DNA from: Serinicoccus chungangensis
GTDB taxonomy: Bacteria > Actinomycetota > Actinomycetes > Actinomycetales > Dermatophilaceae
Assembly: GCF_006337125.1 (NCBI RefSeq)
Contig: NZ_CP040887.1
Span: 2,542,001-2,606,000, forward strand
Length of the DNA stretch: 64,000 nucleotides
Direction: 5' to 3'
This document shows positions 7,672 to 14,503 of this stretch, piece by piece; the first letter of the stretch is position 1, and each line of letters starts with the position of its first letter. The notes beneath the pieces are model-generated. The model worked only from the letters and a program-made list of their open reading frames with translations. It was not told where the DNA came from and did not search any database. The position numbers and the translations under genes are program-made.

Positions 7672-8285
7672 GGCCCGCGACCCGCACCCCCGGTGCCGTC
7701 GTCGTCGGCACCCTCGTCGTGCTCGGTGCCGTCGGCCCGACCGCGGCCGCCGGTGAGCCCGCACCCCTGCCGGGGGACTACGAGCCGCCGCGGTCGACCG
7801 TGGAGGTCTACACCGCGTGGGAGGCCCCACGGAGCTCGGTGTCGTTCTTCTACACCGACCCCGAGGACGTCGGGACCGAGGAGCTCGAGGAGGCCCTCGA
7901 CGCCGAGGACGAGGGTGAGCAGACCGTCGTCCAGCTCTCCGACCAGTTCCTCTTCGACTTCGGCTCGGCCGAGCTGCGCCCCACCGCCACCCGCAGCCTG
8001 GACACGGTGGTCGCCGTGCTCGAGGAGGGCGAGGCGCCGGTGGAGGTCACCGGCCACACGGACTCCCTCGGGGGCGACGCCGTCAACCAGCCGCTCTCGG
8101 AGGACCGCGCCCAGGCCGTGGCCGACTACCTGGTCGAGCAGGGGATCGAGGAGTCCAGGATCACCGCCGAGGGCCGGGGCTCCTCCGAACCGGTCGCCCC
8201 CGAGACCCACGACGACGGGCGCGACGACCCCGAGGGCCGGCAGCAGAACCGCCGGGTCGAGATCAGGTACTCCGAGGGGGCCTGA
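7668..8285 (+). CDS. OmpA-family peptidoglycan-binding protein
   Basis: 205-residue exported protein. A hydrophobic signal segment (about residues 11-28, AVVVGTLVVLGAVGPTAAAG) lacks a clear lipobox, so it is secreted or N-terminally anchored. The C-terminal OmpA domain (about 90-205) shows FDFGSAELRPTATRSL, VTGHTDSLGG, LSEDRAQAVADYL and GRQQNRRVEI, with the usual Asp and Arg residues that contact diaminopimelate in peptidoglycan. The GTG start overlaps the lipoprotein stop. With the sigma factor, PKD-kinase and lipoprotein it forms a likely cell-wall monitoring unit. The stop is 6 bases from the convergent nuoB1 stop. Confidence 0.9.
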   Translation: MRPATRTPGAVVVGTLVVLGAVGPTAAAGEPAPLPGDYEPPRSTVEVYTAWEAPRSSVSFFYTDPEDVGTEELEEALDAEDEGEQTVVQLSDQFLFDFGSAELRPTATRSLDTVVAVLEEGEAPVEVTGHTDSLGGDAVNQPLSEDRAQAVADYLVEQGIEESRITAEGRGSSEPVAPETHDDGRDDPEGRQQNRRVEIRYSEGA

Positions 8286-8291
8286 GGGGGC

Positions 8292-8897
8292 TCACCCGTG
8301 GTCCGGTGGTGCGACCAGGCCACGGGTGACCTCCGCCCCGGTGACGGGGCGGTCGGCATACCTCGAGCCGTGCCGCGCCCGCGCCCGGCCGGGCGTCTCC
8401 GCGGCGATCTGCTCCTGCAGGGTGACGATGCCGTGGAGCAGCGCCTCGGGACGCGGCGGGCAGCCCGGCACGTAGACGTCGACCGGGATGAGCTGGTCGA
8501 CCCCCTTGGTGACCGAGTAGCTGTCCCAGTAGGGCCCGCCGGAGTTGGAGCAGGCACCGAAGGAGATGACGTACTTCGGCTCCGGCATCTGGTCGTAGAG
8601 CCGACGGATCGCCGGGGCCATCTTGTCGGTGACCGTGCCCGAGACCACCATGAGGTCGGACTGGCGCGGCCCCGGGGCGAACGGGATCACCCCGAGCCGG
8701 ATGAAGTCGTGCCGGGCCATGGAGGCGCTGATGAACTCGATCGCGCAGCAGGCCAGACCGAAGTTGAAGACCCACAGGGAGTACTTCCGCCCCCAGTTGA
8801 GCACCACCTGGACCGCGCGGGGGGCCCGCTCGACCGGGGCACCGACGCGCGGGGTCGGCAGGCTGGTGGTCTGCGGCCCGCTCACCTGCTCGTCCAC
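8292..8897 (-). CDS. nuoB: NuoB-like subunit of the second complex I (N2 cluster)
   Basis: 201-residue peripheral-arm subunit holding the terminal [4Fe-4S] cluster N2 that reduces quinone. All four ligands are present: C50 and C51 (LACCAIEF), C116 (GACSNSGG) and C146 (PGCPPRPE). The GTG start lies one base after the nuoA1 stop. The C-terminal tail beyond about residue 165 is longer and more basic than in the second NuoB (184 residues at 41761-42315). The intact ligands argue that this second complex I is functional rather than a decaying copy. Confidence 0.94.
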   Translation of the reverse strand: MDEQVSGPQTTSLPTPRVGAPVERAPRAVQVVLNWGRKYSLWVFNFGLACCAIEFISASMARHDFIRLGVIPFAPGPRQSDLMVVSGTVTDKMAPAIRRLYDQMPEPKYVISFGACSNSGGPYWDSYSVTKGVDQLIPVDVYVPGCPPRPEALLHGIVTLQEQIAAETPGRARARHGSRYADRPVTGAEVTRGLVAPPDHG

Positions 8898-8898
8898 G

Positions 8899-9258
8899 TC
8901 ACCACCACCGCAGCAGACCGCGGCGCCACACGTGCAGGAGGGCCACGACGAGGACGCCGATGAACAGCCCCATCTCCACGAGGCTGGCCGGCCCCAGGTC
9001 CGAGCGCAGCACCAGGGCCCAGGGGAAGAGGTAGACGGCGTCGACGGCGAAGACGACGTAGAGCAGGGCGTAGACGAGGTAGCGCACGCTGCCCTGCTGC
9101 CAGCCGGAGCCGACCGGGTCGACGCCGGACTCGTAGGTCGTCACCTTGGCGGGGGTCGGGTCGCTCGGCGCCAGGAGCCGGCGCGCGCCCATGGCGGTCG
9201 CCACGAGGGCGACCCCGAGCAGCGTCACCAGGGCGACGACGACGTAGTCCGACATCAC
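8899..9258 (-). CDS. nuoA: NuoA-like subunit of the second complex I
   Basis: 119-residue membrane subunit with three hydrophobic helices. The family signature [20 protein letters not shown] is followed by [17 protein letters not shown]. The first codons are GTG (9258) and ATG (9255). A TAGGCT -10 box at 9264-9269 ends 5 or 8 bases before these, so either start could be leaderless. The box lies across the TAG stop of the upstream lipoprotein gene (9267-9269). In the other NuoA the same loop reads YECGIQP; serine replaces that cysteine here, an exposed loop difference of unknown effect. Confidence 0.92.
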   Translation of the reverse strand: MMSDYVVVALVTLLGVALVATAMGARRLLAPSDPTPAKVTTYESGVDPVGSGWQQGSVRYLVYALLYVVFAVDAVYLFPWALVLRSDLGPASLVEMGLFIGVLVVALLHVWRRGLLRWW

Positions 9259-9263
9259 CGGTC

Positions 9264-9269
9264 AGCCTA
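9264..9269 (-). promoter_or_regulatory. -10 box TAGGCT of nuoA1 embedded in an upstream stop codon
   Basis: The minus-strand TAGGCT uses the TAG stop of the LpqF-like gene as its first three bases and is followed after 5 bases by GTG, or after 8 by ATG, of nuoA1. It is identical to the nuoC1 hexamer, so the two isolated nuo fragments may share promoter architecture. Confidence 0.5.
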
Positions 9270-10760
9270 GCCGCCGACGTCCACGAGGTGCTGCAGGCCG
9301 GCGCCGACGATCGTCGCGGCGCGCAGCGGGTCGACCGGCTCCGCGCTGCGCGTCTGCACGACCAGCACGAGACCCTCCGGCGCGGCGGGCTCGCCGTCCC
9401 CGCCGACGGCGCCCTCCTGCGGCTCGACGTAGAACGACATCGCCAGCACGCCGGGCAGGGAGCCGCCCTTGAAGGCCTGGTACCCCACGCCCTCGGGCGG
9501 CGGCAGACCAGGGTCGAGCGCGAGGATCTCCCGGACCGGCTCCCCGGCGGGCTCCGCGGCACGCTGCTGCAGCCGGGCGTGCAGGGAGCAGACCTGCTCC
9601 CCGGTGAGGAACCAGTCGATGCCGTCCTGCCAGCGCGGCTCGGTCACCGTGGCCGGGTCGACGTCGAGCTCGGCGGGCAGGTCGGCGAGCATCGCCTCCC
9701 GCCGCTCGGGGACGACGGCCTCGGCCCAGCGGGTCCGCACCTCGCTGTCCACCTGCCACCCGAGCTGGAAGATCTGCCGGGTGGTCGGGACGGGCATGAC
9801 CTCGGTCGGGTCCAGACCGGCCTCCACCGCCGCGGCGCGCAGGGCGCGCTGGCCCACCCGCTCCATGAGGAGGTCGGTGGCGGTGTTGTCGCTGATCGAG
9901 ATCATCAGCTCGGCGGCCTCGCGGACCTGCACCGAGGACCCCTCCGGGCGGTCCTGCAGCTCCCCGGAGGGCAGGCTCACGACGTCCGCCGTGAGCGTCA
10001 GCTCCTCGTCCCACGACAGCGCACCGGCCTCCACCTCGTCGACCACCGCCAGCAGGACGAGCAGCTTGACCACCGAGGCACCGGGGAAGGCGTCGCCACC
10101 GGGCTCCACCCCGGCACTGGTGTAGTCCGTCTCGCAGGTGCCCCCCCGGACGTGGCCGACGACCACCTGGCTGGTGCCACCGAGCTCGGCGAGAGCGGCG
10201 TCGAGGTCGGGCCACGCGTCGACGACGGGGGGCTCGCCCGAGGTGTCCGGCTGCAGGAGCAGGGTGGCGATGCGGCCCTGCTCGTCCACACCGACCGTCA
10301 TGAGCAGGGGGTCCTGGGCCGCCAGGCTCAGCGTGGCGGTCCGGCCCACGCCGGAGCTCGGGACGGCGGCGGTGACGACGTAGGGCCCGGCGCTGCGCAC
10401 CTGGGCCAGCACCAGACCCAGCTCGACCGGGGAGACCTCCTCCAGGAGGTCCGGGGCGAAGCGCTCGGCCGCCTCCTGCGCGGGCGGGCCCTCCGCGTCC
10501 TCCTCCAGCAGGCCGAGCACCCACTGGACCGCGTCGAGCAGCTCGGCGTCGCCGATGGCGTCGGCCGGGTCGACCGGTACCGGCGGAGAGGTGGTGGTGC
10601 TGCCGCCGGCCGGTGCCGAGCTCGCGGCCGCGTCCTGCGGCGCGGCCGTCTGGACCACCAGCGGCGGGGTGGAGGTCGCCGCGACGTCGTCGTCGTACTC
10701 CTCGGTGCACCCCGTGAGCAGCAGCGAGGCACCGAGCACCCCGCCGATGACCCGCCGCAC
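9267..10760 (-). CDS. LpqF/Cpe-like serine hydrolase lipoprotein (beta-lactamase fold)
   Basis: 497-residue lipoprotein: lipobox LLTGC with C18, a low-complexity linker to about 65, an N-terminal domain (about 70-185) like that of clavulanate-cluster ORF12/LpqF proteins, then a class A beta-lactamase-like domain (about 195-490). The catalytic motifs are S229-V-V-K232, S290-D-N292 and K431-G-G433 (in place of KTG). This family keeps the penicillin-binding fold but usually has weak or no beta-lactamase activity; esterase or cell-wall roles are proposed. It is transcribed toward nuoA1 with only 8 bases between them. Start GTG 10760. Not a convincing resistance gene. Confidence 0.85.
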   Translation of the reverse strand: MRRVIGGVLGASLLLTGCTEEYDDDVAATSTPPLVVQTAAPQDAAASSAPAGGSTTTSPPVPVDPADAIGDAELLDAVQWVLGLLEEDAEGPPAQEAAERFAPDLLEEVSPVELGLVLAQVRSAGPYVVTAAVPSSGVGRTATLSLAAQDPLLMTVGVDEQGRIATLLLQPDTSGEPPVVDAWPDLDAALAELGGTSQVVVGHVRGGTCETDYTSAGVEPGGDAFPGASVVKLLVLLAVVDEVEAGALSWDEELTLTADVVSLPSGELQDRPEGSSVQVREAAELMISISDNTATDLLMERVGQRALRAAAVEAGLDPTEVMPVPTTRQIFQLGWQVDSEVRTRWAEAVVPERREAMLADLPAELDVDPATVTEPRWQDGIDWFLTGEQVCSLHARLQQRAAEPAGEPVREILALDPGLPPPEGVGYQAFKGGSLPGVLAMSFYVEPQEGAVGGDGEPAAPEGLVLVVQTRSAEPVDPLRAATIVGAGLQHLVDVGG

Positions 10761-10810
10761 GACCGCCTCCTCACGTGTCCCCCCATCCCAGCACGTGTGC
10801 CTCGAGGGCG

Positions 10811-10829
10811 CGGGGTCGGCCCGACCCCG
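10811..10829 (-). terminator. Hairpin after the fructosamine-kinase gene
   Basis: CGGGGTCG (10811-10818), loop GCC, CGACCCCG (10822-10829): a perfect 8-bp GC stem starting 4 bases beyond the stop codon at 10833. No U-tract follows, as is usual for very GC-rich genomes. Confidence 0.6.
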
Positions 10830-10832
10830 GGG

Positions 10833-11582
10833 TCAGCCGCGGGCCGCGCGCAGCGCGTCGCCGGCCTGGACGGCATACCCCCCGCCGAAGAGGAGGACGT
10901 GCACGAGCAGCGGCACGGTCTGGAACACGGCGGTCCTGCGCTCCCAGCCCTCGGACAGGGGGAACGCCTCGACGTAGGCCGCGAGCACCCGTCCGCTGAA
11001 CCCGCCGAAGAGCTGCATCATCGCGAGGTCCACCTCCCGGTGGGCGTAGTGCGCGCACGGGTCGACGAGCCAGCTGCGGCCGCGGTCGTCGACGAGCCGG
11101 TTGCCGGCCCAGAGGTCCCCGTGGACCAGGGTCGGCGGCTCGACCGGGCCCAGGTGCTCGGCCCCCAGCGCCCGGGCGTCGGCCAGCGCCGACGGGTCCA
11201 GCCGACCGGACTCCACGGCCCGACGGGCCAGCGGCACGACCCGCCGGTCGAGCCAGGACTCCGCGAGGGTGTCGCACGGGGCGAGGTCCACCGGGCAGTC
11301 GCCGAGGTAGGCCGTGGGCTCGCCGTCCACCGCGCCGTACCGCTCCCCCGTGGTCCGGTGCAGGGCCGCCAGCTCGCGCCCGAAGGCCTCCTCCGAGGCG
11401 GCGGTGCGGTGGCCGCCGGAGGGCACCTGCTCGATGCTGATGCCGGTGCGCGAGACCGCCAGCACCTCGGGCACCCGCGCCCCCGCCGCGGCGAGCGCCC
11501 GCAATCCCGTGGCCTCCCGGTCGAAGAACAGGGTGGGCGCGTCCGCGCGGGTCTTGGTGAAGGGTTCGTCCGGCCGGGTCAT
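10833..11582 (-). CDS. Fructosamine kinase family protein
   Basis: 249-residue cytosolic kinase of the fructosamine-3-kinase/aminoglycoside-phosphotransferase fold. It shows LFFDREATGLRALAAAG (start of the N-lobe), the catalytic loop THGD-like LVHGDLWAGN near residue 153, and LVDPCAHYAHREVDLAMMQL (metal-binding D and the ExD helix). Bacterial members phosphorylate ketosamines formed by protein glycation so they fall off (deglycation). It stands back to back with a low-molecular-weight phosphatase gene 41 bases away. In many actinobacteria these two are neighbours, which suggests a shared repair theme (recalled association). Confidence 0.88.
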   Translation of the reverse strand: MTRPDEPFTKTRADAPTLFFDREATGLRALAAAGARVPEVLAVSRTGISIEQVPSGGHRTAASEEAFGRELAALHRTTGERYGAVDGEPTAYLGDCPVDLAPCDTLAESWLDRRVVPLARRAVESGRLDPSALADARALGAEHLGPVEPPTLVHGDLWAGNRLVDDRGRSWLVDPCAHYAHREVDLAMMQLFGGFSGRVLAAYVEAFPLSEGWERRTAVFQTVPLLVHVLLFGGGYAVQAGDALRAARG

Positions 11583-11623
11583 GGCCCCACCCTCCCAGCA
11601 GGCGCCGGTGAGACAGTGGGGGG

Positions 11624-12130
11624 ATGCACATCATGACCGTCTGCCTGGGCAACGTCTGCCGCTCCCCCGCCGCCGAGGCGGTCCTCGTCCGCTCGCTCGA
11701 CGAGGCCGGCATCGAGGGCGTGAGCGTGAGCTCGGCCGGGACGGCCGACTACCACGTGGGTGAGCGGCCGAACCCGGCCTCCGTCACCGAGGGCGAGCGC
11801 CGCGGGTATGCCTTCACCACGCGGGGGGCGCAGTTCGGCGCCGACGACTTCGACCGGGCGGACCTCGTCCTCGCCATGGACTCCTCGAACGAGGACGACC
11901 TGCTGGCGCTGGCGCGCACGCCCGAGGAGGCGGCCAGGGTGGTGCGGCTGGGCGCCTTCGCCCCGGACGCGGGCGAGGGCGTCCGTGACGTGCCCGACCC
12001 GTGGGGGCTGTCGCGCGAGGCGTTCGTGGCGATGTACGACCAGGTCGAGGAGGCCGTGGCCGGGCTGGTCGCCGCGATCCGGGAGGGCCGCGTCGAGGAG
12101 GTCGTCACCGCGCAGCGGGCCCGGCGCTGA
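11624..12130 (+). CDS. Low-molecular-weight protein tyrosine phosphatase
   Basis: 168-residue phosphatase with the signature P-loop C7-LGNVC-R13-S14 and the general acid D125 in VPDPWG, both intact. SSAGTADYHVGERPNP is the usual substrate-groove loop. It hydrolyses phosphotyrosine, or possibly phospho-sugar or phospho-arginine intermediates. A weak -10 (GACAGT, 11612-11617) ends 6 bases before the ATG. A second Met at codon 4 is an alternative start. The stop is 2 bases from the convergent SDR stop. The kinase partner is not known. Confidence 0.92.
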   Translation: MHIMTVCLGNVCRSPAAEAVLVRSLDEAGIEGVSVSSAGTADYHVGERPNPASVTEGERRGYAFTTRGAQFGADDFDRADLVLAMDSSNEDDLLALARTPEEAARVVRLGAFAPDAGEGVRDVPDPWGLSREAFVAMYDQVEEAVAGLVAAIREGRVEEVVTAQRARR

Positions 12131-12132
12131 GC

Positions 12133-12936
12133 TCAGGCGGGTGCGCGGGGCCCGGGCACGGGCCCACCTGCGTCCAGACCCACCTCGCGCCGCATCCAGG
12201 CGGCGGTTCGGGCGGCCTCGGAGCGGTCCAGGGCCCGCGCCGAGCGCCGGATGAGCGTGGGCCGACCCCGCAGGTGCTGCCACCCGTCGGGCCCCACGTA
12301 GGACCCCGGGGGAAGCGGCTGGGTCAGCGAGAAGAGCACGGCCGCCGCCCCCTGGGCGGGGGTCATGGCCAGCGGCCGGCTGGCCGCGGTGACGAGGCGG
12401 TCGACGTGCGCGTTGCCGCTGGCGTTCTGCAGGTTGGTCACCACCCACCCGGGGTGGGTCAGCTGCACCTGGGTGCCCGCGGGCATACGGGCGCCGAGGT
12501 CCAGCCCCCAGAGCATCGCGGTGAGCTTGGACCGGGAGTAGGCCCGGGGCAGGGTCCACCGGGTCCGCCGGAAGTGGGGGTCGTCGTGGTCCATCCGGCC
12601 GGACGTGTGCGCGTGCGACGTGACCAGGACCACCCTCTCGCGCACGACGGGCAGGAGCGACTCGGTGAGGTCCAGGTCGACGAGCGTGACCGCGTCGGCC
12701 CGGTCCGCGGCGCTCTCCCGCAGCAGCCGGGCGCGGGCCCGCTCCCCCTTCGCGCGGTTGCGCACCGGCAGGACCAGCCGGGCACCCCACCGGGCCAGGT
12801 GCAGGGCGCTCTCCCGCCCGATCCCGTCGCTCGCCCCGGTCACCACCACGGTCCGACCCGACAGGTCCGGCGGCACCAGGTGCTCCCACCCGAGGGCGGC
12901 AGCGGCCTCGTCCGCGACGGTCTGCGCCATGGTCAC
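12133..12936 (-). CDS. Short-chain dehydrogenase with a missing central segment
   Basis: 267-residue SDR of the retinol-dehydrogenase-like type. The NADP-binding TGASDGIG (33-40), RNRAKGE, serine S107 and Y133-SRS-K137 are present. Between LVDLDLT (about 91) and SLLPVV (about 93), where relatives carry about 45 residues with the NNAG motif and the strand that closes the cofactor site, almost nothing remains. The reading frame is open throughout, so this is an in-frame deletion rather than a frameshift. Without NNAG the enzyme may be inactive or repurposed. Starts: GTG 12936 or ATG 12930. Substrate unknown. Confidence 0.82.
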   Translation of the reverse strand: MTMAQTVADEAAAALGWEHLVPPDLSGRTVVVTGASDGIGRESALHLARWGARLVLPVRNRAKGERARARLLRESAADRADAVTLVDLDLTESLLPVVRERVVLVTSHAHTSGRMDHDDPHFRRTRWTLPRAYSRSKLTAMLWGLDLGARMPAGTQVQLTHPGWVVTNLQNASGNAHVDRLVTAASRPLAMTPAQGAAAVLFSLTQPLPPGSYVGPDGWQHLRGRPTLIRRSARALDRSEAARTAAWMRREVGLDAGGPVPGPRAPA

Positions 12937-12989
12937 CGAGTGTGCCAGCCCCCCGGCTCGTCGTCCTCGGAGGGTGCCTGCCCGGCGGC

Positions 12990-12995
12990 TACCCT
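12990..12995 (+). promoter_or_regulatory. -10 box TACCCT of the femX-like gene
   Basis: TACCCT ends 6 bases before the ATG at 13002, the classic leaderless arrangement. No ribosome-binding site is present in the gap. Confidence 0.55.
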
Positions 12996-13001
12996 GTCGC
13001 C

Positions 13002-14096
13002 ATGACCCTGACCCTGGAGACGGCCACCGACCGCGCGTCCTACATGGCAGCCCTGCTCGACCAGCCGGTGAGCAGCCCGCTGCAGGGGTGGGGCTACGGC
13101 GAGGCCCGGCGGACGCTGGGCCAGGAGCCGGTGCGCTACCTCGTCCGCCAGGGCGGGCGCACCGTGGGGGCCGTGCAGCTGATGCGCAAGTCGCTCGCCC
13201 CGGGCGTCAGCACGTTGTACGCCCCCCGCGGGCCGGTCCTGGCCGACCGCTCGCTGCTGCCCGAGTTCGCCCGCGCGGTCCGCCAGGTGGCGCGCCGCAC
13301 GGACCACTTCCTCACCATCGAGCCGCCCGAGCCCCTCGTCGCCGGGGACAGCCCCGAGCAGGAGGACCTGGCGGCCGAGCAGGCGGTCATCCCCGACCGG
13401 ATCGGCCCCTTCCGGCGGGCCCGGACCGAGCAGCCCGAGCACACCATCCTCATCGACACCAGCCAGGAGCCGGACACCGTCTTCGCCGGTCTGCACAAGA
13501 TGGCCCGCCGCAACGTGCGGACGGCCGAACGGATGGGGGTGCAGGCCGGCCGCGACGACAGCTTCGAGGACTTCTGGGAGATCTTCACCGCGACCAACGA
13601 GCGGTCCAGCCTCGGCGCCTTCCCGCGCCACTACTACGAGACCCTCCTGCGGGAGGCCGACCAGGACGGCGCCGAGGCCTACCTGCTGCTCTCCCGGCAC
13701 GAGGGGCGCGCGCTCGCGGGCGGCTTCTTCCTCGGCCTCGGCGACACCACGGCCTACCTCTACGGCGGGTCGGTGCGCGACGACCGCCCGCCCTCGGAGG
13801 GCGAGAAGCGCAAGGACGCCAAGGCGCCGGACGCGTTCTACTGGTCCGCGATCACCGACGCCCACGAGCACGGCTACTCCCGGCTCGACCTGTGGGGCAT
13901 CCCCCGGCTGCTGGACGAGAAGAAGCACTCCTTCGGGGTGCTGCGGATGAAGCTCAAGTTCGGGTCGCACCGCTACTGGTTCCCGGCCTACGACCTGGCG
14001 CTCTCGCCGCTGAGCACCCCGCTGCGCACCGCGCTCAAGGTGCGCCGCTCCTACCTCAACTACCGCAGCTTCGGCACCACCGACGACATCCTCTGA
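13002..14096 (+). CDS. FemAB/FemX-family peptidyltransferase (lipid II bridge ligase)
   Basis: 364-residue protein of the FemAB family with two GNAT-like halves. Visible are GWGYGEARRTLGQEPVRYLV near the N-terminus, PRGPVLAD, the FemAB helix pair LHKMARRNVRTAERMGVQ, FFLGLGDTTAYLYGGSVRD and the C-terminal RLDLWGIP with FKLKFG-like MKLKFGSHRYW. Such enzymes transfer an amino acid from aminoacyl-tRNA to the stem peptide of lipid II. Actinobacteria with interpeptide bridges have several copies. The amino acid used cannot be told from sequence. It is a single gene with a leaderless promoter. Confidence 0.88.
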   Translation: MTLTLETATDRASYMAALLDQPVSSPLQGWGYGEARRTLGQEPVRYLVRQGGRTVGAVQLMRKSLAPGVSTLYAPRGPVLADRSLLPEFARAVRQVARRTDHFLTIEPPEPLVAGDSPEQEDLAAEQAVIPDRIGPFRRARTEQPEHTILIDTSQEPDTVFAGLHKMARRNVRTAERMGVQAGRDDSFEDFWEIFTATNERSSLGAFPRHYYETLLREADQDGAEAYLLLSRHEGRALAGGFFLGLGDTTAYLYGGSVRDDRPPSEGEKRKDAKAPDAFYWSAITDAHEHGYSRLDLWGIPRLLDEKKHSFGVLRMKLKFGSHRYWFPAYDLALSPLSTPLRTALKVRRSYLNYRSFGTTDDIL

Positions 14097-14133
14097 GGCG
14101 TCCTCCGGCACCGGCGCGTGCCATGCTGGGCGG

Positions 14134-14454
14134 ATGGACGACCACGCGCGCACCGAGCTGGAGGCCAAGCGGGCCGAGGTGGTCGCGCAGATGGAGCAGC
14201 TCAGCGCCCCCATCCAGGACCAGGGCAGCATCTCCTTCGGCAAACGGGTCGGGGACGGCACCGCGATGGCGGTCGACCGGCTGACCGCGGTGGGCGCCCA
14301 CGACAACCTGCAGGGCCTGCTGGACGAGATCGGTACGGCGCTGGAGGCGGTCGAGGACGGCAGCTACGGCCGCTGCCGGGTGTGCGGCGAGGCCATCCCG
14401 GAGGGACGCCTCGAGGCCCGTCCCTGGGCCACCACCTGTGTGCGCCACGGCTGA
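14134..14454 (+). CDS. DksA/TraR-type zinc-finger protein
   Basis: 106-residue protein with an N-terminal helical hairpin (about 6-75, EAKRAEVVAQMEQL) and a C-terminal zinc knuckle C81-x2-C84 ... C102-x2-H105. DksA relatives bind the RNA polymerase secondary channel and tune transcription, often with ppGpp. In canonical TraR/DksA fingers the fourth ligand is cysteine; here it is histidine next to the C-terminus. CATGCT ends 6 bases before the ATG. It may act as a general transcription modulator; direct evidence of polymerase binding is lacking. Confidence 0.85.
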   Translation: MDDHARTELEAKRAEVVAQMEQLSAPIQDQGSISFGKRVGDGTAMAVDRLTAVGAHDNLQGLLDEIGTALEAVEDGSYGRCRVCGEAIPEGRLEARPWATTCVRHG

Positions 14455-14468
14455 CCATGTGGGGCGGC

Positions 14469-14486
14469 AGCGCTGTCCGGAGCGCT
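14469..14486. promoter_or_regulatory. Paired AGCGCT palindromes upstream of korA
   Basis: AGCGCT occurs at 14469-14474 and 14481-14486, 12 bp apart, separated by GTCCGG. Each unit is itself palindromic. They lie 18-35 bases before the TTG start of korA, where a regulator or the promoter could sit. Weak evidence: GC-rich palindromes occur by chance in such DNA. Confidence 0.25.
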
Positions 14487-14503
14487 ATTAGGGGAGAGTA
14501 GTC

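Noticed and set aside
1..9258. Second nuo set as decaying pseudogenes
   Set aside because: All frames are open and all cluster-ligand cysteines and key glutamates are present.
9267..10760. Beta-lactamase resistance gene
   Set aside because: The KTG motif is KGG and the domain layout is that of LpqF/ORF12 proteins, which are poor or inactive beta-lactamases.
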